DNA from: Gordius sp. MW1
Lineage: Eukaryota > Nematomorpha > Gordioida > Gordea > Gordiidae
NCBI GenBank assembly: GCA_964036665.1
Contig: OZ038530.1
Coordinates: 3,348,001 to 3,412,000 of the forward strand
Length of the DNA: 64,000 nucleotides
Reading direction: 5' to 3'
The notes beneath the pieces are model-generated. The model saw only the letters and a list, made by a program, of their open reading frames with translations. It ran no database searches and was not told where the DNA came from. Shown one piece after another: positions 50,661 through 61,685 of this stretch. Positions within the stretch are counted from its first letter, which is position 1, and the number at the start of each line of letters is the position of its first letter. A program made the position numbers and the translations under genes.

Positions 50661-53073
50661 TACAACAAACTAATCGCAACAATAAAACGTTTTCTTTTGT
50701 CAAAATGATAGTTCTCGCAGCTTAAAACCTCTTTTCGGAAGTCAATCGAGGATAATAGGATTCTCAAATTGGCATACTTTTATATATTTTTTCATGCTCT
50801 TTCACATAGAATCGAAAAAAATAAATATTTTTACCTCAAAATTTTTCACATATTTTTCTTTGAACCGTATTCATCCGATGAAAGTTGTCGTTTTCAGACG
50901 TGGTTTCTATGATCCCAAGTAAAAATTTATCAGAATCAGAAAACTATTACTTTGAAATCATGATCGCATAGTGCAGTTTTCAAAAATTAAGCTCTCACGT
51001 TGCGATACAACAAACTAATCGCAACAATAAAACGTTGTCTTTTGTCAAAATGATAGCTCTTGCAGCTTAAAACCTCTTTCCGAAAGTCAATCGAGGATAT
51101 AGGATTCTCAAATTGGCTTACTTTTATATATTTTTTCATGCTCTTTCACATAGAATCGAAAAAAATAAATATTTTGACCTCAAAATTTTTCACATATTTT
51201 TCTTTGAACCGTAGTCATCCGATGAAAGTTGTCGTTTTCAGACGTGGTTTCTATGATCCCAAATAAAAATTTATCAGAATCAGAAAACTTTTACTTTGAA
51301 ATCATGATCGCATAGAGCAGTTTTCAAAAATTAAGCACTCACGTTGCGATACAACAAACTAATCGCAACAATAAAACGTTTTCTTTTGTCAAAATGATAG
51401 TTCTCGCAGCTTAAAACCTCTTTTCGGAAGTCAATCGAGGATAATAGGATTCTCAAATTGGCATACTTTTATATATTTTTTCATGCTCTTTCACATAGAA
51501 TCGAAAAAAATAAATATTTCTACCTCAAAATTTTTCACATATTTTTCTTTGAACCGTATTCATCCGATGAAAGTTGTCGTTTTCAGACGTGGTTTCTATG
51601 ATCCCAAGTAAAAATTTATCAGAATCAGAAAACTATTACTTTGAAATCATGATCGCATAGTGCAGTTTTCAAAAATTAAGCTCTCACGTTGCGATACAAC
51701 AAACTAATCGCAACAATAAAACGTTGTCTTTTGTCAAAATGATAGCTCTTGCAGCTTAAAACCTCTTTCCGAAAGTCAATCGAGGATATAGGATTCTCAA
51801 ATTGGCTTACTTTTATATATTTTTTCATGCTCTTTCACATAGAATCGAAAAAAATAAATATTTTGACCTCAAAATTTTTCACATATTTTTCTTTGAACCG
51901 TAGTCATCCGATGAAAGTTGTCGTTTTCAGACGTGGTTTCTATGATCCCAAATAAAAATTTATCAGAATCAGAAAACTTTTACTTTGAAATCATGATCGC
52001 ATAGAGCAGTTTTCAAAAATTAAGCACTCACGTTGCGATACAACAAACTAATCGCAACAATAAAACGTTTTCTTTTGTCAAAATGATAGTTCTCGCAGCT
52101 TAAAACCTCTTTTCGGAAGTCAATCGAGGATAATAGGATTCTCAAATTGGCATACTTTTATATATTTTTTCATGCTCTTTCACATAGAATCGAAAAAAAT
52201 AAATATTTTTACCTCAAAATTTTTCACATATTTTTCTTTGAACCGTATTCATCCGATGAAAGTTGTCGTTTTCAGACGTGGTTTCTATGATCCCAAGTAA
52301 AAATTTATCAGAATCAGAAAACTATTACTTTGAAATCATGATCGCATAGTGCAGTTTTCAAAAATTAAGCTCTCACGTTGCGATACAACAAACTAATCGC
52401 AACAATAAAACGTTGTCTTTTGTCAAAATGATAGTTCTTGCAGCTTAAAACCTCTTTTCGAAAGTCAATCGAGGATAATAGGATTCTCAAATTGGCTTAC
52501 TTTTATATATTTTTTCATGCTCTTTCACATAGAATCGAAAAAAATAAATATTTTGACCTCAAAATTTTTCACATATTTTTCTTTGAACCGTAGTCATCCG
52601 ATGAAAGTTGTCGTTTTCAGACGTGGTTTCTATGATCCCAAATAAAAATTTATCAGAATCAGAAAACTTTTACTTTGAAATCATGATCGCATAGAGCAGT
52701 TTTCAAAAATTAAGCACTCACGTTGCGATACAACAAACTAATCGCAACAATAAAACGTTTTCTTTTGTCAAAATGATAGTTCTCGCAGCTTAAAACCTCT
52801 TTTCGGAAGTCAATCGAGGATAATAGGATTCTCAAATTGGCTTACTTTTATATATTTTTTCATGCTCTTTCACATAGAATCGAAAAAAATAAATATTTTT
52901 ACCTCAAAATTTTTCACATATTTTTCTTTGAACCGTATTCATCCGATGAAAGTTGTCGTTTTCAGACGTGGTTTCTATGATCCCAAGTAAAAATTTATCA
53001 GAATCAGAAAACTATTACTTTGAAATCATGATCGCATAGTGCAGTTTTCAAAAATTAAGCTCTCACGTTGCGA
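48938..53073 (+). repeat. A/B dimer, six tandem copies (689 bp each)
   Basis: A units start at 48938, 49628, 50317, 51006, 51695 and 52384; B units at 49283, 49972, 50661, 51350, 52039 and 52729. A has cgttgtc, 'cgaaagtc', 'ttttgacc', 'tagtcatcc', 'cccaaata', 'cttttact' and 'gagcag'. B has cgttttc, 'cggaagtc', 'tttttacc', 'tattcatcc', 'cccaagta', 'ctattact' and 'gtgcag'. Four inner A units also share 'gatagctcttgc' and 'ggatatagg'. The copies are almost without private change, so this is among the most recently amplified parts. Confidence 0.95.
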
Positions 53074-53411
53074 TACAACAAACTAATCGCAACAATAAAA
53101 CGTTGTCTTTTGTCAAAATGATAGTTCTTGCAGCTTAAAACCTCTTTTCGAAAGTCAATCGAGGATAATAGGATTCTCAAATTGGCTTACTTTTATATAT
53201 TTTTTCATGCTCTTTCACATAGAATCGAAAAAAATAAATATTTTGACCTCAAAATTTTTCACATATTTTTCTTTGAACCGTATTCATCCGATGAAAGTTG
53301 TCGTTTTCAGACGTGGTTTCTATGATCCCAAGTAAAAATTTATCAGAATCAGAAAACTATTACTTTGAAATCATGATCGCATAGTGCAGTTTTCAAAAAT
53401 TAAGCTCTCAC

Positions 53412-53438
53412 GTTGCGATACAACAAACTAATCGCAAC
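53412..53438. promoter_or_regulatory. Conserved 8-bp dyad at monomer junction (one of ~185)
   Basis: The left arm gttgcgat (53412-53419) and right arm atcgcaac (53431-53438) are exact reverse complements across the 11-bp spacer acaacaaacta. The same dyad occurs at nearly every monomer boundary in the window. One common variant drops a base from the spacer and leaves both arms intact (near 23450, 24135, 36190, 46530, 48598, 55493). A few monomers break the arms: gcgct/cgcacc near 15866, 16556, 20683 and 33083, and 'aatagcaac' near 58255 and 60320. It could form a hairpin or cruciform, or bind a dimeric protein. Function is inference; the symmetry is directly visible. Confidence 0.6.
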
Positions 53439-53572
53439 AATAAAACGTTGTCTTTTGTCAAAATGATAGTTCTTGCAGCTTAAAACCTCTTTTCGAAAGT
53501 CAATCGAGGATAATAGGATTCTCAAATTGGCTTACTTTTATATATTTTTTCATGCTCTTTCACATAGAATCG

Positions 53573-53615
53573 AAAAAAATAAATATTTTTACCTCAAAAT
53601 TTTTCACATATTTTT
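53573..53615. other. Series of A/T tracts spaced ~12 bp
   Basis: In the reference unit A7 (53573-53579), T5 (53586-53590), A4T5 (53596-53604) and T5 (53611-53615) have centres about 12-13 bp apart. Most monomers keep this series. Near-helical spacing of A/T tracts can produce intrinsic DNA curvature, a common property of satellites, but 12 bp is not exactly the helical repeat, so curvature is only a possibility. Confidence 0.4.
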
Positions 53616-53714
53616 CTTTGAACCGTATTCATCCGATGAAAGTTGTCGTTTTCAGACGTGGTTTCTATGATCCCAAGTAAAAATTTATCAGAATCAGAAA
53701 ACTATTACTTTGAA

Positions 53715-53722
53715 ATCATGAT
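53715..53722. other. Conserved 8-bp palindrome atcatgat in each monomer
   Basis: The perfect palindrome atcatgat lies about 60 bp upstream of the monomer junction and is kept in most units. Exceptions include 'atcataatc' near 3427, 7210, 8236 and 20291, 'atcaagatc' near 19950, 'atcttgatc' near 15126, and 'attatgatc' near 57850 and 59915. No function is implied by the sequence; it may be chance in an AT-rich unit. Confidence 0.4.
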
Positions 53723-53763
53723 CGCATAGTGCAGTTTTCAAAAATTAAGCTCTCACGTTGCGA

Positions 53764-56700
53764 TACAACAAACTAATCGCAACAATAAAACGTTGTCTTT
53801 TGTCAAAATGATAGCTCTTGCAGCTTAAAACCTCTTTCCGAAAGTCAATCGAGGATATAGGATTCTCAAATTGGCTTACTTTTATATATTTTTTCATGCT
53901 CTTTCACATAGAATCGAAAAAAATAAATATTTTGACCTCAAAATTTTTCACATATTTTTCTTTGAACCGTAGTCATCCGATGAAAGTTGTCGTTTTCAGA
54001 CGTGGTTTCTATGATCCCAAATAAAAATTTATCAGAATCAGAAAACTTTTACTTTGAAATCATGATCGCATAGAGCAGTTTTCAAAAATTAAGCACTCAC
54101 GTTGCGATACAACAAACTAATCGCAACAATAAAACGTTTTCTTTTGTCAAAATGATAGTTCTCGCAGCTTAAAACCTCTTTTCGGAAGTCAATCGAGGAT
54201 AATAGGATTCTCAAATTGGCATACTTTTATATATTTTTTCATGCTCTTTCACATAGAATCGAAAAAAATAAATATTTTTACCTCAAAATTTTTCACATAT
54301 TTTTCTTTGAACCGTATTCATCCGATGAAAGTTGTCGTTTTCAGACGTGGTTTCTATGATCCCAAGTAAAAATTTATCAGAATCAGAAAACTATTACTTT
54401 GAAATCATGATCGCATAGTGCAGTTTTCAAAAATTAAGCTCTCACGTTGCGATACAACAAACTAATCGCAACAATAAAACGTTGTCTTTTGTCAAAATGA
54501 TAGTTCTTGCAGCTTAAAACCTCTTTTCGAAAGTCAATCGAGGATAATAGGATTCTCAAATTGGCTTACTTTTATATATTTTTTCATGCTCTTTCACATA
54601 GAATCGAAAAAAATAAATATTTTGACCTCAAAATTTTTCACATATTTTTCTTTGAACCGTAGTCATCCGATGAAAGTTGTCGTTTTCAGACGTGGTTTCT
54701 ATGATCCCAAATAAAAATTTATCAGAATCAGAAAACTTTTACTTTGAAATCATGATCGCATAGAGCAGTTTTCAAAAATTAAGCACTCACGTTGCGATAC
54801 AACAAACTAATCGCAACAATAAAACGTTTTCTTTTGTCAAAATGATAGTTCTCGCAGCTTAAAACCTCTTTTCGGAAGTCAATCGAGGATAATAGGATTC
54901 TCAAATTGGCATACTTTTATATATTTTTTTATGCTCTTTCACATAGAATCGAAAAAAATAAATATTTTTACCTCAAAATTTTTCACATATTTTTCTTTGA
55001 ACCGTATTCATCCGATGAAAGTTGTCGTTTTCAGACGTGGTTTCTATGATCCCAAGTAAAAATTTATCAGAATCTAAAAACTATTACTTTGAAATCATGA
55101 TCGCATAGAGCCATTTTCAAAAATTAAGCACTCACGTTGCGATACAACAAACTAATCGCAACAATAAAACGTTGTCTTTTGTCAAAATGATAGTTCTCGC
55201 AGCTTAAAACCTCTTTTCGGAAGTCAATCGAGGATAATAAGATTCTCAAATTGGCTTACTTTTATATATTTTTTCATGCTCTTTCACATAGAATCAAAAA
55301 AAATAAATATTTTGACCTCAAAATTTTTCACATATTTTTCTTTGAACCGTATTCATCCGATGAAATATGTCGTTTTCAGACGTGGTTTCCATGATAAAAA
55401 GTAAAAATTTATCAGAATCAGAAAACTATTACTTTGAAATCATGATCGCATAGTGCATTTTTGAAAAATTAAGCACTCACGTTGCGATACAACAAATAAT
55501 CGCAACAATAAAACTTTGTCTTTTGTCAAAATGATAGTTCTCGCAGCTTAAAACCTATTTCGGAAGTCAATCGAGGATAATAGGATTCTCAAATTGGCTT
55601 ACTTTTATATATTTTTTCATGCTCTTTCACATAGAATCGAAAAAAATAAATATTTTGACCTCAAAATTTTTCACATATTTTTCTTTGAACCGTAGTCATC
55701 CGATGAAAGTTGTCGTTTTCAGACGTGGTTTCTATGATCCCAAATAAAAATTTATCAGAATCAGAAAACTTTTACTTTGAAATCATGATCGCATAGAGCA
55801 GTTTTCAAAAATTAAGCACTCACGTTGCGATACAACAAACTAATCGCAACAATAAAACGTTTTCTTTTGTCAAAATGATAGTTCTCGCAGCTTAAAACCT
55901 CTTTTCGGAAGTCAATCGAGGATAATAGGATTCTCAAATTGGCTTACTTTTATATATTTTTTCATGCTCTTTCACATAGAATCGAAAAAAATAAATATTT
56001 TTACCTCAAAATTTTTCACATATTTTTCTTTGAACCGTATTCATCCGATGAAAGTTGTCGTTTTCAGACGTGGTTTCTATGATCCCAAGTAAAAATTTAT
56101 CAGAATCAGAAAACTATTACTTTGAAATCATGATCGCATAGTGCAGTTTTCAAAAATTAAGCTCTCACGTTGCGATACAACAAACTAATCGCAACAATAA
56201 AACGTTGTCTTTTGTCAAAATGATAGTTCTTGCAGCTTAAAACCTCTTTTCGAAAGTCAATCGAGGATAATAGGATTCTCAAATTGGCATACTTTTATAT
56301 ATTTTTTCATGCTCTTTCACATAGAATCGAAAAAAATAAATATTTTTACCTCAAAATTTTTCACATATTTTTCTTTGAACCGTATTCATCCGATGAAAGT
56401 TGTCGTTTTCAGACGTGGTTTCTATGATCCCAAGTAAAAATTTATCAGAATCAGAAAACTATTACTTTGAAATCATGATCGCATAGTGCAGTTTTCAAAA
56501 ATTAAGCTCTCACGTTGCGATACAACAAACTAATCGCAACAATAAAAGGTTGTCTTTTGTCAAAATGATAGTTCTCGCAGCTTAAAACCTCTTTTCGAAA
56601 GTCAATCGAGGATAATAGGATTCTCAAATTGGCTTACTTTTATATATTTTTTCATGCTCTTTCACATAGAATCGAAAAAAATAAATATTTTGACCTCAAA

Positions 56701-57554
56701 TTTTTCACATATTTTTCTTTGAACCGTATTCATCCGATGAAAGTTGTCGTTTTCAGACGTGGTTTCTATGATCCCAAGTAAAAATTTATCAGAATCAGAA
56801 AACTATTACTTTGAAATCATGATCGCATAGAGCCATTTTCAAAAATTAAGCACTCACGTTGCGATACAACAAACTAATCGCAACAATAAAACGTTGTCTT
56901 TTGTCAAAATGATAGTTCTCGCAGCTTAAAACCTCTTTTCGGAAGTCAATCGAGGATAATAAGATTCTCAAATTGGCTTACTTTTATATATTTTTTCATG
57001 CTCTTTCACATAGAATCGAAAAAAATAAATATTTTGACCTCAAAATTTTTCACATATTTTTCTTTGAACCGTAGTCATCCGATGAAAGTTGTCGTTTTCA
57101 GACGTGGTTTCTATGATCCCAAATAAAAATTTATCAGAATCAGAAAACTTTTACTTTGAAATCATGATCGCATAGAGCAGTTTTCAAAAATTAAGCACTC
57201 ACGTTGCGATACAACAAACTAATCGCAACAATAAAACGTTTTCTTTTGTCAAAATGATAGTTCTCGCAGCTTAAAACCTCTTTTCGAAAATTAATCGAGG
57301 ATAATAGGATTCTCAAATTGGCTTACTTTTATATATTTTTTCATGCTCTTTCACATAGAATCGAAAAAAATAAATATTTTGACCTCAAAATTTTTCACAT
57401 ATTTTTCTTTGAACCGTAGTCATCCGATGAAAGTTGTCGTTTTCAGACGTGGTTTCTATGATCCCAAATAAAAATTTATCAGAATCAGAAAACTTTTACT
57501 TTGAAATCATGATCGCATAGAGCAGTTTTCAAAAATTAAGCACTCACGTTGCGA
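53764..57554 (+). repeat. Eleven monomers: A/B pairs, then mixed units
   Basis: A/B pairs continue at 53764/54108 and 54453/54798, the last B ending with the 'gagccatt' tail. 55143-56175 repeats 23784-24817. Later units include the chimeric-looking 'gttcttgc/ggcatac' at 56176, an 'aaaaggttgtc' unit with a shortened 'cctcaaatttttc' near 56694, and an A-type unit with 'cgaaaattaatcg' near 57285. No gene or foreign insertion is seen. Confidence 0.85.
55143..56175 (+). repeat. Three-monomer segment shared with 23784-24817
   Basis: It shares 'caaataatcgc' (55493) and 'aaacctatttcgg' (55551) with the units at 24130-24472. The first monomer here has 'ttttgacc' instead of 'tttttacc', so the match is not exact. 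Confidence 0.8.
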
Positions 57555-60500
57555 TACAACAAACTAATCGCAACAATAAAACGTTTTCTTTTGTCAAAAT
57601 GATAGTTCTCGCAGCTTAACCTCTTTTCGGAAGTCAATCGAGGATAATAGGATTCTCAAATTGGCATACTTTTATATATTTTTTCATGCTCTTTCACATA
57701 GAATCGAAAAAAATAAATATTTTTACCTCAAAATTTTTCACATATTTTTCTTTGAACCGTATTCATCCGATGAAAGTTGTCGTTTTCAGACGTGGTTTCT
57801 ATGATCTCAAGTAAAAATTTATCAGAATCAGAAAACTATTACTTTGAAATTATGATCGCATAGTGCAGTTTTCAAAAATTAAGCTCTCACGTTGCGATAC
57901 AACAAACTAATCGCAACAATAAAACGTTGTCTTTTGTCAAAATGATAGTTCTTGCAGCTTAAAACCTCTTTTCGAAAGTCAATCGAGGATAATAGGATTC
58001 TCAAATTGGCTTACTTTTATATATTTTTTCATGCTCTTTCACATAGAATCGAAAAAAATAAATATTTTGACCTCAAAATTTTTCACATATTTTTCTTTGA
58101 ACCGTAGTCATCCGATGAAAGTTGTCGTTTACAGACGTGGTTTCTATGATCCCAAATAAAAATTTATCAGAATCAGAAAACTTTTACTTTGAAATCATGA
58201 TCGCATAGAGCAGTTTTCAAAAATTAAGCACTCACGTTGCGATACAACAAACTAATAGCAACAATAAAACGTTTTCTTTTGTCAAAATGATAGTTCTCGC
58301 AGCTTAAAACCTCTTTTCGGAAGTCAATCGAGGATAATAGGATTCTCAAATTGGCTTACTTTTATATATTTTTTCATGCTCTTTCACATAGAATCGAAAA
58401 AAATAAATATTTTTACCTCTAAATTTTTCACATATTTTTCTTTGAACCGTATTCATCCGATGAAAGTTGTCGTTTTCAGACGTGGTTTCTATGATCCAAG
58501 TAAAAATTTATCAGAATCTAAAAACTATTACTTTGAAATGATCGCATAGAGCCATTTTCAAAAATTAAGACTCACGTTGCGATACAACAAACTAATCGCA
58601 ACAATAAAACGTTGTCTTTTGTCAAAATGATAGTTCTCGCAGCTTAAAACCTCTTTTCGGAAGTCAATCGAGGATAATAAGATTCTCAAATTGGCTTACT
58701 TTTATATATTTTTTCATGCTCTTTCACATAGAATCGAAAAAAATAAATATTTTTACCTCAAAATTTTTCACATATTTTTCTTTGAACCGTATTCATCCGA
58801 TGAAATATGTCGTTTTCAGACGTGGTTTCCATGATAAAAAGTAAAAATTTATCAGAATCAGAAAACTATTACTTTGAAATCATGATCGCATAGTGCATTT
58901 TTGAAAAATTAAGCACTCACGTTGCGATACAACAAACTAATCGCAACAATAAAACTTTGTCTTTTGTCAAAATGATAGTTCTCGCAGCTTAAAACCTCTT
59001 TTCGGAAGTCAATCGAGGATAATAGGATTCTCAAATTGGCATACTTTTATATATTTTTTCATGCTCTTTCACATAAAATCGAAAAAAATAAATATTTTTA
59101 CCTCAAAATTTTTCACATATTTTTCTTTGAACCGTATTCATCCGATGAAAGTTGTCGTTTTCAGACGTGGTTTCTATGATCCCAAGTAAAAATTTATCAG
59201 AATCAGAAAACTATTACTTTGAAATCATGATCGCATAGTGCAGTTTTCAAAAATTAAGCTCTCACGTTGCGATACAACAAACTAATCGCAACAATAAAAC
59301 GTTGTCTTTTGTCAAAATGATAGTTCTTGCAGCTTAAAACCTCTTTTCGAAAATCAATCGAGGATAATAGGATTCTCAAATTGGCTTACTTTTATATATT
59401 TTTTCATGCTCTTTCACATAGAATCGAAAAAAATAAATATTTTGACCTCAAAATTTTTCACATATTTTTCTTTGAACCGTAGTCATCCGATAAAAGTTGT
59501 CGTTTTCAGACGTGGTTTCTATGATCCCAAATAAAAATTTATCAGAATCAGAAATCTTTTACTTTGAAATCATGATCGCATAGAGCAGTTTTCAAAAATT
59601 AAGCACTCACGTTGCGATACAACAAACTAATCGCAACAATAAAACGTTTTCTTTTGTCAAAATGATAGTTCTCGCAGCTTAAAACCTCTTTTCGGAAGTC
59701 AATCGAGGATAATAGGATTCTCAAATTGGCATACTTTTATATATTTTTTCATGCTCTTTCACATAGAATCGAAAAAAATAAATATTTTTACCTCAAAATT
59801 TTTCACATATTTTTCTTTGAACCGTATTCATCCGATGAAAGTTGTCGTTTTCAGACGTGGTTTCTATGATCTCAAGTAAAAATTTATCAGAATCAGAAAA
59901 CTATTACTTTGAAATTATGATCGCATAGTGCAGTTTTCAAAAATTAAGCTCTCACGTTGCGATACAACAAACTAATCGCAACAATAAAACGTTGTCTTTT
60001 GTCAAAATGATAGTTCTTGCAGCTTAAAACCTCTTTTCGAAAGTCAATCGAGGATAATAGGATTCTCAAATTGGCTTACTTTTATATATTTTTTCATGCT
60101 CTTTCACATAGAATCGAAAAAAATAAATATTTTGACCTCAAAATTTTTCACATATTTTTCTTTGAACCGTAGTCATCCGATGAAAGTTGTCGTTTACAGA
60201 CGTGGTTTCTATGATCCCAAGTAAAAATTTATCAGAATCAGAAAACTTTTACTTTGAAATCATGATCGCATAGAGCAGTTTTCAAAAATTAAGCACTCAC
60301 GTTGCGATACAACAAACTAATAGCAACAATAAAACGTTTTCTTTTGTCAAAATGATAGTTCTCGCAGCTTAAAACCTCTTTTCGGAAGTCAATCGAGGAT
60401 AATAGGATTCTCAAATTGGCTTACTTTTATATATTTTTTCATGCTCTTTCACATAGAATCGAAAAAAATAAATATTTTTACCTCTAAATTTTTCACATAT

Positions 60501-61685
60501 TTTTCTTTGAACCGTATTCATCCGATGAAAGTTGTCGTTTTCAGACGTGGTTTCTATGATCCAAGTAAAAATTTATCAGAATCTAAAAACTATTACTTTG
60601 AAATCATGATCGCATAGAGCCATTTTCAAAAATTAAGCACTCACGTTGCGATACAACAAACTAATCGCAACAATAAAACGTTGTCTTTTGTCAAAATGAT
60701 AGTTCTCGCAGCTTAAAACCTCTTTTCGGAAGTCAATCGAGGATAATAAGATTCTCAAATTGGCTTACTTTTATATATTTTTTCATGCTCTTTCACATAG
60801 AATCGAAAAAAATAAATATTTTTACCTCAAAATTTTTCACATATTTTTCTTTGAACCGTATTCATCCGATGAAATATGTCGTTTTCAGACGTGGTTTCCA
60901 TGATAAAAAGTAAAAATTTATCAGAATCAGAAAACTATTACTTTGAAATCATGATCGCATAGTGCATTTTTGAAAAATTAAGCACTCACGTTGCGATACA
61001 ACAAACTAATCGCAACAATAAAACTTTGTCTTTTGTCAAAATGATAGTTCTCGCAGCTTAAAACCTCTTTTCGGAAGTCAATCGAGGATAATAGGATTCT
61101 CAAATTGGCATACTTTTATATATTTTTTCATGCTCTTTCACATAGAATCGAAAAAAATAAATATTTTTACCTCAAAATTTTTCACATATTTTTATTTGAA
61201 CCGTATTCATCCGATGAAAGTTGTCGTTTTCAGACGTGGTTTCTATGATCCCAAGTAAAAATTTATCAGAATCAGAAAACTATTACTTTGAAATCATGAT
61301 CGCATAGTGCAGTTTTCAAAAATTAAGCTCTCACGTTGCGATACAACAAACTAATCGCAACAATAAAAGGTTGTCTTTTGTCAAAATGATAGTTCTTGCA
61401 GCTTAAAACCTCTTTTCGAAAGTCAATCGAGGATAATAGGATTCTCAAATTGGCTTACTTTTATATATTTTTTCATGCTCTTTCACATAGAATCGAAAAA
61501 AATAAATATTTTGACCTCAAATTTTTCACATATTTTTCTTTGAACCGTAGTCATCCGATGAAACCTGTCGTTTTCAGACGTGGTTTCTATAATCCCAAAT
61601 AAAAATTTATCAGAATCAGAAAACTTTTACTTTGAAATCATGATCGCATAGAGCAGTTTTCAAAAATTAAGCATTCACGTTGCGA
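57555..61685 (+). repeat. Hexamer repeated twice (2063 and 2068 bp)
   Basis: 57555-59617 and 59618-61685 share 'gatctcaag' (57806, 59871), 'gaaattatgatc', 'cgtttacagacg' (58131, 60196), the dyad-breaking 'aatagcaac' and 'cctctaaattt'. Copy 1 has lost 3 bp in 'agcttaacctc' (57617), 3 bp in 'gaaatgatcgc' (58533) and 1 bp in 'attaagactc' (58566), which explains its shorter length. Copy 2 has 'tttttatttgaacc' near 61193. Confidence 0.92.

Larger units (their letters stand above)
53074..53763 (+). repeat. Two chimeric A/B monomers
   Basis: The unit at 53074 is A-type through 'ttttgacc' (near 53245) and B-type from 'tattcatcc' (near 53281) to its end. The unit at 53419 is A-type through 'ggcttac' (near 53534) and B-type from 'tttttacc' (near 53590). 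Two separate A-to-B switches in neighbouring units point to unequal crossing-over or gene conversion within monomers. Confidence 0.88.
53419..53763 (+). repeat. Full-length 345-bp monomer used as reference
   Basis: This unit has no private indel and serves to locate landmarks. In order it holds: the spacer and right arm of the dyad (53420-53438); the variable 'cgttgtc/cgttttc/ctttgtc' site; 'cttttcgaaagtc'; a TATA-like stretch (53536-53550); a run of A/T tracts (53573-53615); 'gaaccgtattcatcc'; the variable tail 'ctatgatcccaagt' (elsewhere 'ccatgataaaaagt'); the palindrome atcatgat (53715-53722); 'gtgcag'; and the left dyad arm leading into the next unit. Internally it is not made of two clear half-repeats. 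The unit itself is an A/B chimera of the neighbouring dimer types (see 53074-53763). Confidence 0.95.

Noticed and set aside
53412-53520. CENP-B box in the monomer.
   Set aside because: The nearest stretch, ttcg followed by gaaagtcaatcgagg, does not fit the TTCGNNNNANNCGGG pattern on either strand.
53536-53550. TATA box promoter (ttttatatatttttt).
   Set aside because: A TATA-like string is expected in 70% A+T DNA, and no transcription unit or initiator is recognisable beside it. Satellite transcription cannot be excluded but is not shown.
53585-53680. RNA polymerase III B box or tRNA-derived SINE on the minus strand (cggttcaaag).
   Set aside because: Only ggttcaa matches. The trailing CC of the B box and an upstream A box are missing.
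53419-53763. 345-bp unit as two ~172-bp half-repeats.
   Set aside because: Only a short likeness (gttgtcttttgtca versus gttgtcgttttca, about 196 bp apart) was found; the halves do not align over their length.
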